Of a stretch of DNA of 64,000 bases, positions 43,631 to 54,585 are shown one piece after another. Each line of letters begins with the position of its first letter. Position 1 is the stretch's first letter. The stretch spans positions 48,064,509 through 48,128,508 of the forward strand of contig OZ020618.1 of assembly GCA_963971575.1 (NCBI GenBank), read 5' to 3'. Below the pieces are notes generated by a model, which saw only the letters and a list, made by a program, of their open reading frames with translations, made no database searches and was not told where the DNA came from. The translations under genes were made by a program, and so were the position numbers. The stretch comes from Liopterus haemorrhoidalis. Its lineage: Eukaryota; Arthropoda; Insecta; Coleoptera; Dytiscidae.

Positions 43631-44237
43631 CATGAATATAAATTTCATAAGTATTTTTCGAAAAAATTAAAAACGTGAATTTTCCAACTGATAATGCTTT
43701 AGGGATTAGAGTGAACAAACATGTAGACGTTTATAAAATGAAAAATTATTTCCGAGATTAAACGCTTTTTCCAAATGTAATGAAAAGAGTAGTTATTTTT
43801 CACTGTTTTTTTAGATTTGCAGATAATTCAGAAACAGTGCAAATGAATTTTCGGTGCATTCAAACGTCGACCTAGATTTGACAGAGCACAAAATGAGAGC
43901 TGTGACGTAACAGTACTGGTTGTCATAACAGCAGAACTAGAATTCCCGGGTGCACAGAATTATTTGATCTAGTAAATGTATTTCATTTGTAGAGAACGGT
44001 TGGAATTGCAGTCCTCACATAAAACAACAAATTATTATTTTTTAATGATACAACAGCACATAAGATACATACTCAGCCACCATTTTGGTTTAGTTTAATT
44101 TTAGCAGTTCATATTTGATAATCCAAGGATGTAGATATTTGGCAAGAGTTCATATACACACCTGTCAGTTAAAGATCGGAAATCTCTTCATAAAATGTTT
44201 TTTATCTATTATCGTTTTCTCAATCTTCCTAATTCTG
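43631..44237. other. Stretch without recognised genes
   Basis: Nothing recognised. Confidence 0.5.
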
Positions 44238-45080
44238 CTGTCTAACTAAACCTTTTTTTTTTTCCTACCTTGTTCCGCCAAGGTACTGTCAGGTTTGACG
44301 TTGCTTCTCGACGGTGGGTACGTACGGTTACACTACGCGTCGCGTTCCAAAGTTTCGGCAGCTTGCCTCATGCGCTCTTCCTGCTCCTTGTTCTTCATGA
44401 TATCCTCGAGCATACGCTGTATGATCCCCCAGCCCTTTTTTGAGGACAGCATCACTCTCCCTATGTTGTCGGGCGTGAGAACGAATCCCAGTAACGTTTC
44501 GGCGATGGTTCGAGTCGCGTGCCATCTTAGGAAACCAAACAGCGTATGCTCCGCCGTGTCGACTGCCTCGCAGTACATACAATTGTCCGTGGTATCCTTC
44601 CCGATCCGTTTGGTGTAGGACCGGAATGAGCCGTGCGCAGTAAGGGCCTGCGTGACGCAGTAATTGAGCATTTTGTGTCTACACTCATACCAATCCCTTA
44701 CGTTCGGAATCAGGCGCTTCGTCCATTGACCTTTCTCCGTGTTCTTCTCCCACTCCTCTTGCCATCGGTCCAGAGATGCTTGTCTGGACTTGGCTCTCAC
44801 CTCTCTGCCACCTCCCGCCTCGAAGGTGGCACAGCTCTTCGGCCATGATCCGGAGTGGGAGCCTCGCAGTTATAACCTGCAGCGCGACAGTCGACACGGT
44901 TCGATATGCCGATGTGACTCCCAGTAGAGCCTTTCGCTGAGCCGATTCCAGGATGCAGTTGTACTTCTCGAAGCGTAAGAAGTGGCTCCAGATAGGGGCC
45001 CCGTAGAGCAGGATGGACTGCACCGTGCCCAAGAGCAGTCTTCTCTTGTTCCAACTCGCGCCCCCTGTCTAACTAAACCT
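44238..45080 (-). mobile_element. R1-like LINE, 5'-truncated, with 16-bp target duplication
   Basis: CTGTCTAACTAAACCT occurs at 44238-44253 and 45065-45080 and bounds an 811-bp insert. The insert begins, on the minus strand, inside the reverse transcriptase and ends with a poly-A tail (T run at 44253-44263). The duplication, tail and truncation are what target-primed reverse transcription leaves. Confidence 0.92.
44330..45060 (-). pseudogene. R1/TRAS-type reverse transcriptase C-terminus
   Basis: The upstream frame reads ILLYGAPIWSHFLRFEKYNC, then LESAQRKALLGVTSAYRTVS and ALQVITARLPLRIMAEE. A frameshift near 44800 leads to RWQEEWEKNTEKGQWTKRLI and then a zinc knuckle CMYCEAVDTAEHTLF, in which the final Cys of the CxxC...H...C pattern is Phe. 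YGAPIW and AYRTVS are typical of the arthropod R1 clade. It is GC-rich compared with the flanks, which suggests recent arrival. Confidence 0.9.
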
Positions 45081-45119
45081 AACCTAATTATCTAGCTTTT
45101 AGGCATACAATAATTTATT

Positions 45120-45589
45120 TTCACGAACTGGAAGATAAAGACTGTGGTTTCTATAACAGTTTATTTGGTGTCTATCTTTACATCATAGATTTATCAGGTT
45201 AACTAATGTTGCAACGTTGAGGGTTTGATGTGTTTGTCCTTCCCCGCAACGTTCTTAGGACCGGTCGAACCATACCCTCGCATCCGCGTTGAACGAATAC
45301 GAGCAGAAGCCACGAGCTCCGCGTTCACATCTTGTTTAGGTAATTTGCACAGCTGGGCTAGTACTTGGATAGTGCAGGTCACTCTGGCAGTGTGGTTACC
45401 GCCTACGTTTTTACTACCTCCCTGCTCTATCACTCTAGGGTCTAGACTATTTTATATCTCTAAACCAGGAACATTTTTACTTCCATGTTTTGGAAGCATT
45501 ACTCCAACAATAAACAACAGTTGACATACAATAACCACGTTGCACATTCAATATTTCACAATTCATAACATCAGCAACATTGATGTACA
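45120..45589 (-). mobile_element. LTR-like block B
   Basis: On the minus strand it starts TGTACATCAATGTTGCTGAT at 45589 and has a GATATAAAATAG TATA-like box near 45450. It then has GGTTCGACCGGTCCTAAG (about 45266) and AATAAACTG near 45160. The pattern follows block A at 38599-39250. The inner boundary is uncertain. Confidence 0.45.
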
Positions 45590-45625
45590 ATACTTGACCT
45601 CTCACCATGGCCTTGTGACAATATC

Positions 45626-47065
45626 ATCCAAAATTCAAGTGATGGAAAAGGGGGAAAAACCATCAAAAATTCAAGTGGGGACAAGAAAAGAGGAAACCTT
45701 TAAAAATATATATGTTGATCCAAAAAACAAAACCATCCAAAATTCAAGTTATGAGGAAAAAAATACAAACAAACCATCCAGAATTCAAGTGATAAGCAAA
45801 AAGAAACCATCAAAAATTCAAGAAATGAGCAAAAAAAGAAAATAAAACGTCATTCAAAATTCAAGTAATGAGAAAAAAAAAGAAAACTATCCAAAATACA
45901 GGTGATGATCCAAAAAATAAAACTATACAAAATTCAAATAATGAGCAAAAAAAAAACGACACAACATTAAAAATTCAAGAGATAAGCAAAAAGAAACCAT
46001 AAAAATTTAAAGTAATGAGCAAAAAAAGGAAATATCATCCAAAATTTAAATGATGAGCAAAAACAATAGAAAACGTCGTTCAAACTTCAAGCGATGAGCA
46101 AAAACAAAACGAAACATAATTCAAAATTCGAGTAATAAACAAAAAGAAACCCTCAAAAATTCAAGTAATGAGCAAAAAAAAGGAAATATCATCCAAAATT
46201 CAAGTGATGAGCAAAAACAAAAGAAAACGTCATTCAAAATTCAAGTGATAAGCAAAAACAAAACGAAACATCAATCAAAATTCAAGTGATAAGCAAAAAG
46301 AAACAATAAATAATTCAAGTAATGAGTAAAAAAAGGAAATATCATCCAAAATTCAAGTGATGAGCAAGAACAAAAGAAAACATGATTCAAAATTAAAGTG
46401 ATGACTAAAAACAAAACGAAACATCAATCAAAATTCAAGTGATAAGCAAAAAGAAACAATAAATAATTCAAGTAATGAGCAAAAAAAGGAAATATCATCC
46501 AAAATTCAAGTGATGAGCAAAAACAATAGAAAACGTCATTCAAAATTCAAGTGATGAGCAAAAACAAGACGAAACATGAATCAAAATTCAAGTGATAAGC
46601 AAAAAGAAACAATAAATAATTCAAGTAATGAGCAAAAAAGGAAATATCATGCAAAATTCAAGTGATGAGCAAAAACAAAAGAAAACGTCATTCAAAATTC
46701 AACTGATGAGCAAAAACAAAACGAAACAGCATTAAAAATTCAAGTGATAAGCAAAAAGAAACCATCAAAAATTCAAGTAATGAGCAAGAAAAGGAAATAT
46801 CATCTAAAATTCAAGTGATGAGCAAAAACAAAAGAAAACGTCATTCAAAATTCAAGTGATGACCAAAAATAAAACAAGGAAACCATCCAAAATTCAAAAG
46901 ATGAGCAAAAAGAAAGCATCAAAATTAAAATTCATGTAATAAACAAAAAAAAAGGCAATCATCCAAAATTCAAACGATGAGCAAAATAAGAAACCACGCA
47001 GAATTTAAATGATGAGCAGGAAACTGAAAAATTGAAAGGAAACCATTAAAAATTAAAGCGATAAA
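45626..47065 (+). repeat. Satellite of 33-42-bp monomers with ~153-bp higher-order period
   Basis: Monomers with the core AAAATTCAAGTGATGAGCAA recur through 1.4 kb. Four successive monomer types differ in their tails (GAAAACGTCATT, CGAAACATCAAT, GAAACAATAAAT, GGAAATATCATC). The GGAAATATC type occurs at 46028, 46182, 46335, 46488, 46640 and 46793, that is every 152-154 bp. The left edge has simple 33-bp units that stay in frame and read KPSKIQVxSKK (to 45845), while the centre is frame-breaking. Confidence 0.95.
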
Positions 47066-47142
47066 GAAATAATGGCGTTCCAGTTTTGGCGCTTCTTTAT
47101 CAAGACTTGGCGCCCCTTTTCCCAGTTCTAGTGCCCCATTTA
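47066..47142 (+). repeat. TTGGCGC-type short repeats
   Basis: TTTTGGCGCTTCTTTATC, CTTGGCGCCCCTTTTCCC and TAGTGCCCCATTTACC follow each other. CTTGGCGCTCCTTTT recurs at 47617 beyond the mariner, showing that the mariner split this repeat. Confidence 0.7.
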
Positions 47143-47600
47143 CCACGTCGCTCAATAAGTCTTCGGTCTAACTAAGAAAAACATTTTTTTTTTTTTTTTA
47201 AATTCGACTTTATCCATCAACATACTCTCCTTCAAGAGTAATACATTCATTCCAACGCTCCTAAAATTAAAAAAAAAATAATTATTTAATTTAAATCCAG
47301 AATACCAACCAGTAATAGTTGATTTGCCTGGTGCAGAGTCTCTATAACGCTTATCAAGCCACTGTTTGGCTTTAACAGTATTTTTTCCCATCAAAAAACA
47401 ATGTTTCAACCCACGGAATTCTTTTTTATCCAGTCTTTTGAAAATTTCACTAAAACCATTGTAACCTCTAAACTAATTGTCAGAATGTCATGAAATTTTC
47501 ACACGTATCGTTTGAAGGTTGGTACTATCCAGAAATCATATGGGTCTATCAACAGTGTTGCCATATATATGTCAGACCGGAGACTTATTGAGTGAAGTGT
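47143..47600 (-). mobile_element. Mariner deletion derivative, 458 bp
   Basis: The ends (CCACGTCG)CTCAATAAGTC and inverted GACTTATTGAGTGAAGTGT are flanked by TA (47141-47142 and 47601-47602). It is the same family as 14815-16047. It keeps only the 5' part of the transposase (minus strand: FLMGKNTVKAKQWLDKRYRD, SAPGKSTITGWY) and the 3' end. The middle is deleted and an AT-rich filler sits at the join. Confidence 0.88.
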
Positions 47601-47602
47601 TA

Positions 47603-48273
47603 CAAGTCTTGGCGCTCCTTTTTGTTGGGAAAAGTGAGTTCTTCACTCGCCACACAAGTTATTCATAATTAGTTTTAAAACATGACATTTGTTTTAGTAT
47701 TAAATGTCCTGTACGTTATATAAAAAATGAGCCATTGTCCAACTAGTATACATTCGCGTTACCGTTTCAGCAAAGAGTTATTTTTATTTTTATTTCTACT
47801 GTAGACATGTACAACAAATCAAGTTATAATCCGACGCGGACTTAAAAATATAGCATCGTAAAGTCATATTAGTTCGGACAAAATCGCGAAGCCGTGGTCG
47901 GTAGGGTATTGATGTTTCCTATATATGCATGTGTGGGGTTTGTAATTAATCAATTAGATTTATTGCGAGCTAGGTCATGGCATGGGCGAGCCGAACCAGG
48001 AAGAGGCCGAACCCTGATTGGATCGTTTGTATTCCGTGACGTCAGCGACGGCGCGAAACCGCGATTGGTTATCGAGGAATTCGAATGGACCACAGATTTA
48101 ACATACGTAGTTTTAATTAAAAACGGTCTAGCATTTCTGTTAAAGACAGTTCTATTTAAAATAGTACTTATATTGTTTTAAGTTATAAACAAACTAATGC
48201 TCTTTGGAATAAATTGTGAGGACCTGATAATAAAAGCACTAGACGGTATATGGGTTTAATAGGTGTGACAATC
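47603..48273 (+). other. Stretch with promoter-like cluster
   Basis: A 95-residue plus-strand frame (47894-48181) has no recognised motif. See the separate entry for the CCAAT/CRE cluster. Otherwise nothing recognised. Confidence 0.4.
48010..48078 (+). promoter_or_regulatory. CCAAT / CRE-like cluster
   Basis: Within 70 bp there are two ATTGG boxes (inverted CCAAT, about 48017 and 48065) and a GTGACGTCAGCG, which contains the CRE consensus TGACGTCA, in a locally CpG-richer patch. This spacing is promoter-like, but no downstream gene is visible and it could belong to an unknown repeat. Confidence 0.3.
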
Positions 48274-48429
48274 AGACCAATTCTGTAACTCTGTTACTAT
48301 GATAATTGTAACTAAATTCGTCACTATGAGCAAGGTCAGTTACTATCATGAATGAAAGGCATTATACTTTTTATATTATTTTATGTTGTAGTAACGTTAT
48401 TACACAGTAACTTTTTACAGAATTGATCT
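48274..48429. mobile_element. AT-rich MITE, 156 bp
   Basis: AGACCAATTCTGTAAC at the left and inverted TTACAGAATTGATCT at the right, with GTTACT/AGTAAC pairs further in. No target duplication is certain. Confidence 0.55.
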
Positions 48430-48499
48430 ATCTGTCGATTTTTTCGGTAGAAACTTATGAAATACTTTTTAATTCATGATAATTTTTCACTTTCCATTA

Positions 48500-49195
48500 C
48501 TGAAGTGATGGAAATATCTTGGAATACCCAAACAGTAGTATGTTGCTTAGTTTCCGGTTCATATGAATAAATCCAAATTTCGTCACCTGTAACAATGTTG
48601 TATACGGATTTTGCAGTGCCTAGATTGAATTTTTTTAGCATTTCCGTACACTAATCAACACGAGCTTTTTTTTGAGCTTCTGTCAAATTATGCAGAATCT
48701 ATCGGGAACAGATTTTTTTACAGCTAAATGTTCATGCAAAATTGAATGTATTGCAGTCTGCGATATGCCAAAGGATGCCTCTATCTCACGGTAAGTCACA
48801 TGCCGATCTTCTTTAATCATTTTGCGCACAGCATAGATTTTTTTTTTCACAGCCGATTTTGGTCGACCTTCACGAGATTCATCACTGAAGGACGCACGAC
48901 CACGACAAAATTCTGCAAACCAATTGTAAACAGTCTTTTCTGATGGTGCTTCATTACGAAAATTTGAATGAAGCGAATCTATGCATTGTTGTTGATTTAG
49001 GCCTTTACTAAAATCGTAAAAAATCATCTAACGAAAACCTTCACAAGTAATATCCATTTTTTCACAAACTTGTTTTTTAAAACGAACACTGTCAACAAAC
49101 TACTCTTTCTGCAAATTTTTCGAATATAGTAATGACACATTTCAATATTGCCATCTAATGGTCGTTTGTAAAAACATACGAGGGTTGTATGGCAC
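48500..49195 (-). pseudogene. Mariner (MDIT family), N-terminal half
   Basis: The minus strand reads from a degraded MDIT start near 49057, then MIFYDFSKGLNQQQCIDSLH, KTVYNWFAEFCRGRASFSDE, REGRPKSAVKKK and SQTAIHSILHEHLAVKK. It continues to TGDEIWIYSYEPE-type sequence near 48560, the first catalytic Asp region. The C-terminal half is missing. The 5' untranslated part to about 49195 matches the other members. Confidence 0.85.
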
Positions 49196-49572
49196 AATTA
49201 TAAAAAGAAGATAACTAAAACTGCACACAGTGCTCTTATTTTTTTTTTTTTTGTTTCTAGAAATATAGAAACTATCTTACAATCTTTCTTATAGTTTATA
49301 TAAGTCTAAGATTTAGAACTAATAATGCTTTACGATGCTATATTTTCAAGCTAAACCCGGATTATGTACTGATTCATCGCATTGGTTGTTATAAATGGTA
49401 GTTAAGTTCTATCTACAACAAAATACAGCTGGAAAACAACAGGATAGTACGCTAAAAAATGTTGTTATTCAACTGAAATATATTACAAATAAGATCCTGC
49501 AAAAGACAGCGACCTTTAAGCATTCTAGAGTTGAAGCGAAAATGCGAGAATAGTATATTCTGTAACAAGATT
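49196..49572. other. Stretch without recognised genes
   Basis: Nothing recognised. Confidence 0.5.
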
Positions 49573-49662
49573 GGAATGAGAAAATTCGATGCGAGTGGAA
49601 CATTCAGAGCGCAAGCCGCAGGTGAGCGTGAGGAACCACGAGCATCGAATTTTCTCATCCAA
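49573..49662. repeat. Hairpin-forming inverted repeat
   Basis: ATGAGAAAATTCGATGC (49578) pairs with GCATCGAATTTTCTCAT (49642-49658), and a few more pairs follow on both sides. The loop is about 47 bases. The size would suit a small-RNA precursor or a tiny MITE. Confidence 0.55.
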
Positions 49663-49669
49663 CCGAGTC

Positions 49670-50225
49670 ACAGACCCTACTTTCTCCACGACCACCAGAA
49701 AAAAAAAAATAACAAATAATTATTTTAACAAACATTTTATCTTAACAAATAATTGATATTACATAACAAATTAATCAATTAATTAAACTATTTTTTTATT
49801 TATTATTTGTTTAATTTTAATTTAATTTACCGCACATCGGCCACTATTTTAGGTTAGGAAGTTATGTTGCATTTATTTAATGTAAACGTTGCATATATCT
49901 TAATGTAACTCTACAAAAACAAAAGACAACAAGTATGGAATAGTTATTCCATGACAAGTGATGGAATGAAATACACGCGAAATGCATAAGAAGATAAGTG
50001 CTTTAGAATAACATTCCAACTCTTGTGTTAGAATATTAACTTTCTGTACTCAAAATTGGTTTTAGAATTGGTAAATTCTATAGTGGTCGTGGAGAAAAGT
50101 ATGGAAGGTATTGACTATATAAAACATGTTATTTGAAGCATGAATTACTGTCTTTTGATTCGGAACTAATAAACTAACAAATGTTACTGGTTAATTTTCC
50201 CATTTTTGTGAACGTAACAATATAT
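49670..50225 (+). other. Possible LTR-like stretch
   Basis: GACTATATAAAACATG (50111) is followed by GGAACTAATAAACTAAC (50161) and ends GTAACA (50219), the order of TATA box, poly-A signal and LTR end. The left end is unknown. CTTTCTCCACGACCAC (49681) and its inverted match (50083-50101) lie 400 bp apart. Confidence 0.25.
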
Positions 50226-50231
50226 ATTGCT

Positions 50232-50307
50232 ATTCTATCGAAAGGACAGACAGTCACATGAGTGACGTTATAAGGGTTTCTTAATCATAGCTACAAAACC
50301 CTAAAAA
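50232..50307 (-). mobile_element. (CTGT)n family end fragment
   Basis: Inverted AGGGTTTTGTAG box and CTGTCTGTCC with GTCACTCATGTG, as in copy C. Only the first ~75 bp of the family are present. Confidence 0.65.
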
Positions 50308-51312
50308 GGAGAAAACTCCTATGTTTTGTAGCGGGGATACTGTCTTTTAATTTAGCTTAGCACTTACAAATTAACTAAATTTGGTTAATTTAGATTATTT
50401 TGGTTAAACTTGTTAATTTTTGAATATATTTTACTACTTTACTGTTTTACTGCATATCTGCTACTATAGTATTCTTTGCCAAAAAATTTCTGAAGATAAA
50501 TTTGTATCTAACACCAGTTTGACAGGATAAAAGGAATGTCTAATGGCAATTTTCCCCAAAATTTATTACAGGAAATGGTGGAAGCAATAACCGAAATAAT
50601 GTTTGTTTTTTCCATCATTTAATAAAATAGAAACACTTTTTGTCATGATTAATGTAGCATTAGGTTAAGTTTCTTAACCACTAAGTTGTTCTTGCAAGAT
50701 CCTAACTGACAGGTTCGATTTTGCAATTTATTATGAGGTTTTTCTTTATTGCTCATGGTTGCGTGTATGTGATAAATTGTCTTAGTTTTGTCTTGTGGAA
50801 GGAAAATTAATGGATACGGTCCAGTCGCTCGTGAAACGTTCTGGTGTGAAGTTGAGGACGGCTTCTAGACACAACTTTAGGCCCATTTTTAATTTAGACA
50901 TATTTGTTCCTTAATACTCACGGAGTTTTACGATTTTTCTTTTAGGGGAAGTTGAAATTATTTAAGTTGTGAGGAGTAACGAACATTTATTTCTACAATT
51001 TCTCAACGGGGAACAGTTTTTGCTAACGAAAAACTCTTTGAAAGTATTTTTGTACGTTTTCTAAACTAATTGAATTTACGTTTTTAAAACATGTTCGGTA
51101 GGGTTTCTTACTAGCTTTTCGTAAGAGAATCTTTGTTAAGTAACTAATGGAGCTATTCTGAACTTTATAAAGCTAAAGTACTGAATAGAACAAGATTATT
51201 TTGTACAGTGCGTCAATAGGTACGGGAGGTAGAGAGTCAGAGGAGGAAATTGAGTTCAAGAAAGACAACGGGCACACTATCTAGTAATTAATAATTGTCA
51301 TTAAGTATTGTA
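50308..51312. other. Stretch without recognised genes
   Basis: Nothing recognised. Confidence 0.5.
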
Positions 51313-51532
51313 CCATGTGTTCAAAAAGAAATTACATAAGGGTTGGCCGTGGAAAAATAAAATAATGTGTACTGCAAGCTTTAACTGTTACTTAATTAAT
51401 TGTCATCACTGTTGTTGTCATAAGTTTCTCTTGAAAATTAATAGAATTAATAATTGTTATTTAAAGCTTGCAATAGACATTATTTTATTTTTCCACAGCC
51501 AACCCTTGCGTCATTTCTTTTTGAACTCATGG
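51313..51532. mobile_element. MITE with ~75-bp arms, 220 bp
   Basis: CCATGTGTTCAAAAAGAAAT and its inverted partner, TA on both sides, arms about 75 bp with few mismatches (GGGTTGGC, GGAAAAATAAAATAATGT, GCAAGCTTTAA in both). TA flanks suggest Tc1/mariner mobilisation. Confidence 0.85.
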
Positions 51533-51628
51533 TATTATTTCTTAAACAGCTATTTCTAATAATTTTGTAAAACATAAATGTAAAATAAGTTTGATATTTC
51601 ATTGCTTACGCGTAAGATGACACTAGTT

Positions 51629-52752
51629 CGAGGGCTACCTTTTCAGTTTTTACAAAAACTAAGAAAGAAGATTTTTTTTTGGAACAAACTTTTCTATTGT
51701 TTTACAAAATATTTGCCTTTAAGATTTATACACTTTTGCATGCGTTCAAACTAATTCCCGAAGCTTTTTTTTTTCACTCTGATTTGGTATCTTAAAAACA
51801 TGATCTTCGAGGGCTTCAACAGCTTCTTGAGGTGATGAAAATCACTGTCCACGCATGTTTTGTTTGACAATGGGGAACAAAAAAGAGGATAAATCAGGTG
51901 AATACGGGCAATGAGATATTAATTCGATGTTTTTCACCTTCAAATAATCATTGTGCTGTTTGGGAGCTTGCATTGTCATGATGAAGAATGATGCGACGTT
52001 TTTGGTTGCTTTTCTTGATTTTGCCGAAGACTTCTGGCAACAAATTGTTGTATACCATTCAGTATTAACTGTTCTCTGATCCTCTAAAGGAATGATTGCG
52101 ACATGTCCAGTACAAGCGAAGAAACAAGAGATTTTCTTGGAAGTGCTTCGTTAACGAACAACTTTTGTGAGTTTCGGTTCATCTTAGAAGACCCAAACAG
52201 TGGATTGTTGCTTAGTTTCCAGTTCATATGAATAAATCCAAGTTTCGTCACCTGTAATGATGTTGTATACGGATTTTGCAGTGCCTAGGTTGATTTTTTT
52301 CAGCATTCCTTTACACCAATCAACACGAGCCTTTTTTTGAGCTTCGGTCAAATTATGCGGAATCCATCGGGAACAGATCTATTTCACAGCTAAATGTTCA
52401 TGCAAAATCGAATGTATTGAAGTCTGCGATCTGCCAAAGGATGCCTCTATTTCACGGTAAGTCACAAGCCGATCTTCTTCAATCATTTTGCGCACAGCAT
52501 CGATGTTTTTTCACAACCGATTTTGGTCGACTTTCACGAGATTCATCACTGCAGACGCACGACCACGACGAAATTCTGCAAACCATTTGTGGACAGTCAT
52601 TTCTGATGGGGCTTTATTACCAAAAGTTGAACGAAGCGAATCTATGCATTGTTGTTGAGTTAGGCCTTTACTAAAATCGTTAAAAATCATCCAACGAAAA
52701 CCATCACGAGTAATATCCATTTTTTCACAAACTTATTTTTTGTTAAAACGCT
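51629..52752 (-). pseudogene. Mariner (MDIT family), nearly full coding length
   Basis: The minus strand starts MDITRDGFRWMIFNDFSKGL at 52720 and runs through KWFAEFRRGRAS. After frame changes it has SILHEHLAVK, RWIPHNLTEAQKKARVDWCK, and DETWIYSYELETK-type sequence near 52190. It ends with ILHHDNASSQTAQ near 51975 (second Asp) and CPYSPDLSSFLFP near 51900, where the third Asp appears deleted (normally DLAPNDFFLF). It ends with a CGAGGGCTACC terminal repeat at 51629. Several indels and stops break it. Confidence 0.85.
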
Positions 52753-53766
52753 ATATAAATATCTGAGAGCTTTCGGTATTTTGAGCGATCATGATTTTAA
52801 TATATCAAGATGGCGTTTAAATTTATGTGCTGTTCCACCATGGACGCTACCGCGTTCGCTTGTGAATATCACATTAACTAAAATAAAACAGAACCAGTAA
52901 AATAGAACACAGAAAGTAAAATATTTTAATGTACAAATGTTCAAGGCGCCTTTTATTTTGATTTAAATACTATCGCATTTTCACTCTTGAGTCGTCTGTA
53001 GCTCGGAGCATAATAAATAAAAAAGCTTAAAAATATTTATTTTTCAAGTCGTACTTGAAATTATTGCTTGAAAATACGTTTTGAAAGCCAGTTATTTCAA
53101 TAGTTTCAATTAATTTTTGGATATGTACATATATCACGATAATGGTTGAAAAATTCTGTTTGTCAATTTAAAATAAGTTCCGGATAGGCTGATCCGTAGG
53201 GAACCGATCCTTTATCCCTTAACTTAAATCTTGTTTATGAATTTAACTCATTTTTCATTCTCTATTGATCTGTGATGACAGAAAACCCTATGGACTCTCG
53301 ACCAGAATGAAATCAGGGGACTTTGTTTATTCTCTGTTATTCTATACAAAATCCTTTTAGACTAATATTATGACTTAAATCACAAAAATACAAAAACAAT
53401 TTATGTTAAGGAAAATGACCAACAATTTTTTATGTACGAGGGTAGGATTAAAATGATGCGAACAGCTAGACGTAGAATGCTCTGGTAAAACCAATGTGGT
53501 AGTATAACATAGAGATTGAACGAGGACGAATTGTTATGAAGCCAACATCTTTTTAGGAGGGAAAACGGAGGTTGCCCCGAAGAGGTGTACAGTTTGCATA
53601 CAACAGTGTTTTGCCGATAAGAATTGAAAGTAAAAATATGTTTTTTAATACTGTAAACTGCAAATTTTAATAAAATAAATTTCATAAATAATATTAAATT
53701 AACCTGAATTTATTAGTATATATTTAAGATAATTAGTAGGTTTCTAAATTACATACATTTAAAATA
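52753..53766. other. Stretch without recognised genes
   Basis: Nothing recognised in 1 kb. A 94-residue minus-strand frame at 53401-53685 has no motif. Confidence 0.5.
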
Positions 53767-53888
53767 CAATATGATCGAAAAAAAAGTTTAGTAGGCCCTG
53801 AATTTAAAATGTTAAGTGGATATTTCTGTTAATATAAAAATATATAATTCCATGTCTATCTAGACACCTTTTTTTCTCGATCATATTG
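53767..53888. mobile_element. MITE, 122 bp (TA target)
   Basis: CAATATGATCGAAAAAAAAG and inverted CTTTTTTTCTCGATCATATTG, TA on both sides. No coding sequence. Confidence 0.85.
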
Positions 53889-54530
53889 TATAGCATTGCT
53901 TCAGACACTTTCTAAATTTAAAACGGGCATATATTACATCATTTATTCCATGATAAATTAAAATTTATCTGACAAATTATAAAGATGTATATCTATAATC
54001 AATGCTGGGTAAAATACTTTTCTAATGTATTCCAAGTACTGAATAGAAATACTTTTTTTTTAAGGAAAAACTATATGTAACATTTTAATTAAACATTACT
54101 TTTTAGTATTTAAATACTAATATATAAAAATACTACGTGGTTGAAATACAGTTCGCAACTCTTAAAATGCCATTAACGGCAATATTATTAAAAGTTGAAA
54201 GATGATGAAAAGGTAAAATAGTAAAATTGAAAAAATAACACAACAAAACAATCATAAACACAATACGGCGCCGGCTTTTTCTTAGCAATAGCTGAATAAA
54301 ATAAATGGAAATTAGGCAACTTGTTATACTCCTCGGGGCAAATCGAGCTTTCGTCTCCGCAGGGTCTTGGCTTCATAACAAACAATGCTAAGGCATAAAG
54401 CGTACTGTGTCTATTCATATGACGTCAACGGGTAAAACTATGATGTTATGTTCTATCATATGTCATTATTGATGACAAATAAGCATAAAGATACATACAT
54501 AATGTACTCCATAATTTTGTTACAAAGATT
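53889..54530. other. Stretch without recognised genes
   Basis: Nothing recognised. Confidence 0.5.
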
Positions 54531-54585
54531 TATTAAAATTTTAACATCAAATACTACATTTATAATTATTAAAATGGTATAATTA

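Noticed and set aside
45626..45845. KPSKIQ repeat protein gene
   Set aside because: The frame follows the 33-bp satellite monomer and breaks once monomer length varies.
47894..48181. 95-residue plus-strand frame as a host gene
   Set aside because: It has no recognised domain, weak start context and no poly-A signal close by. Kept only as a promoter-like region.
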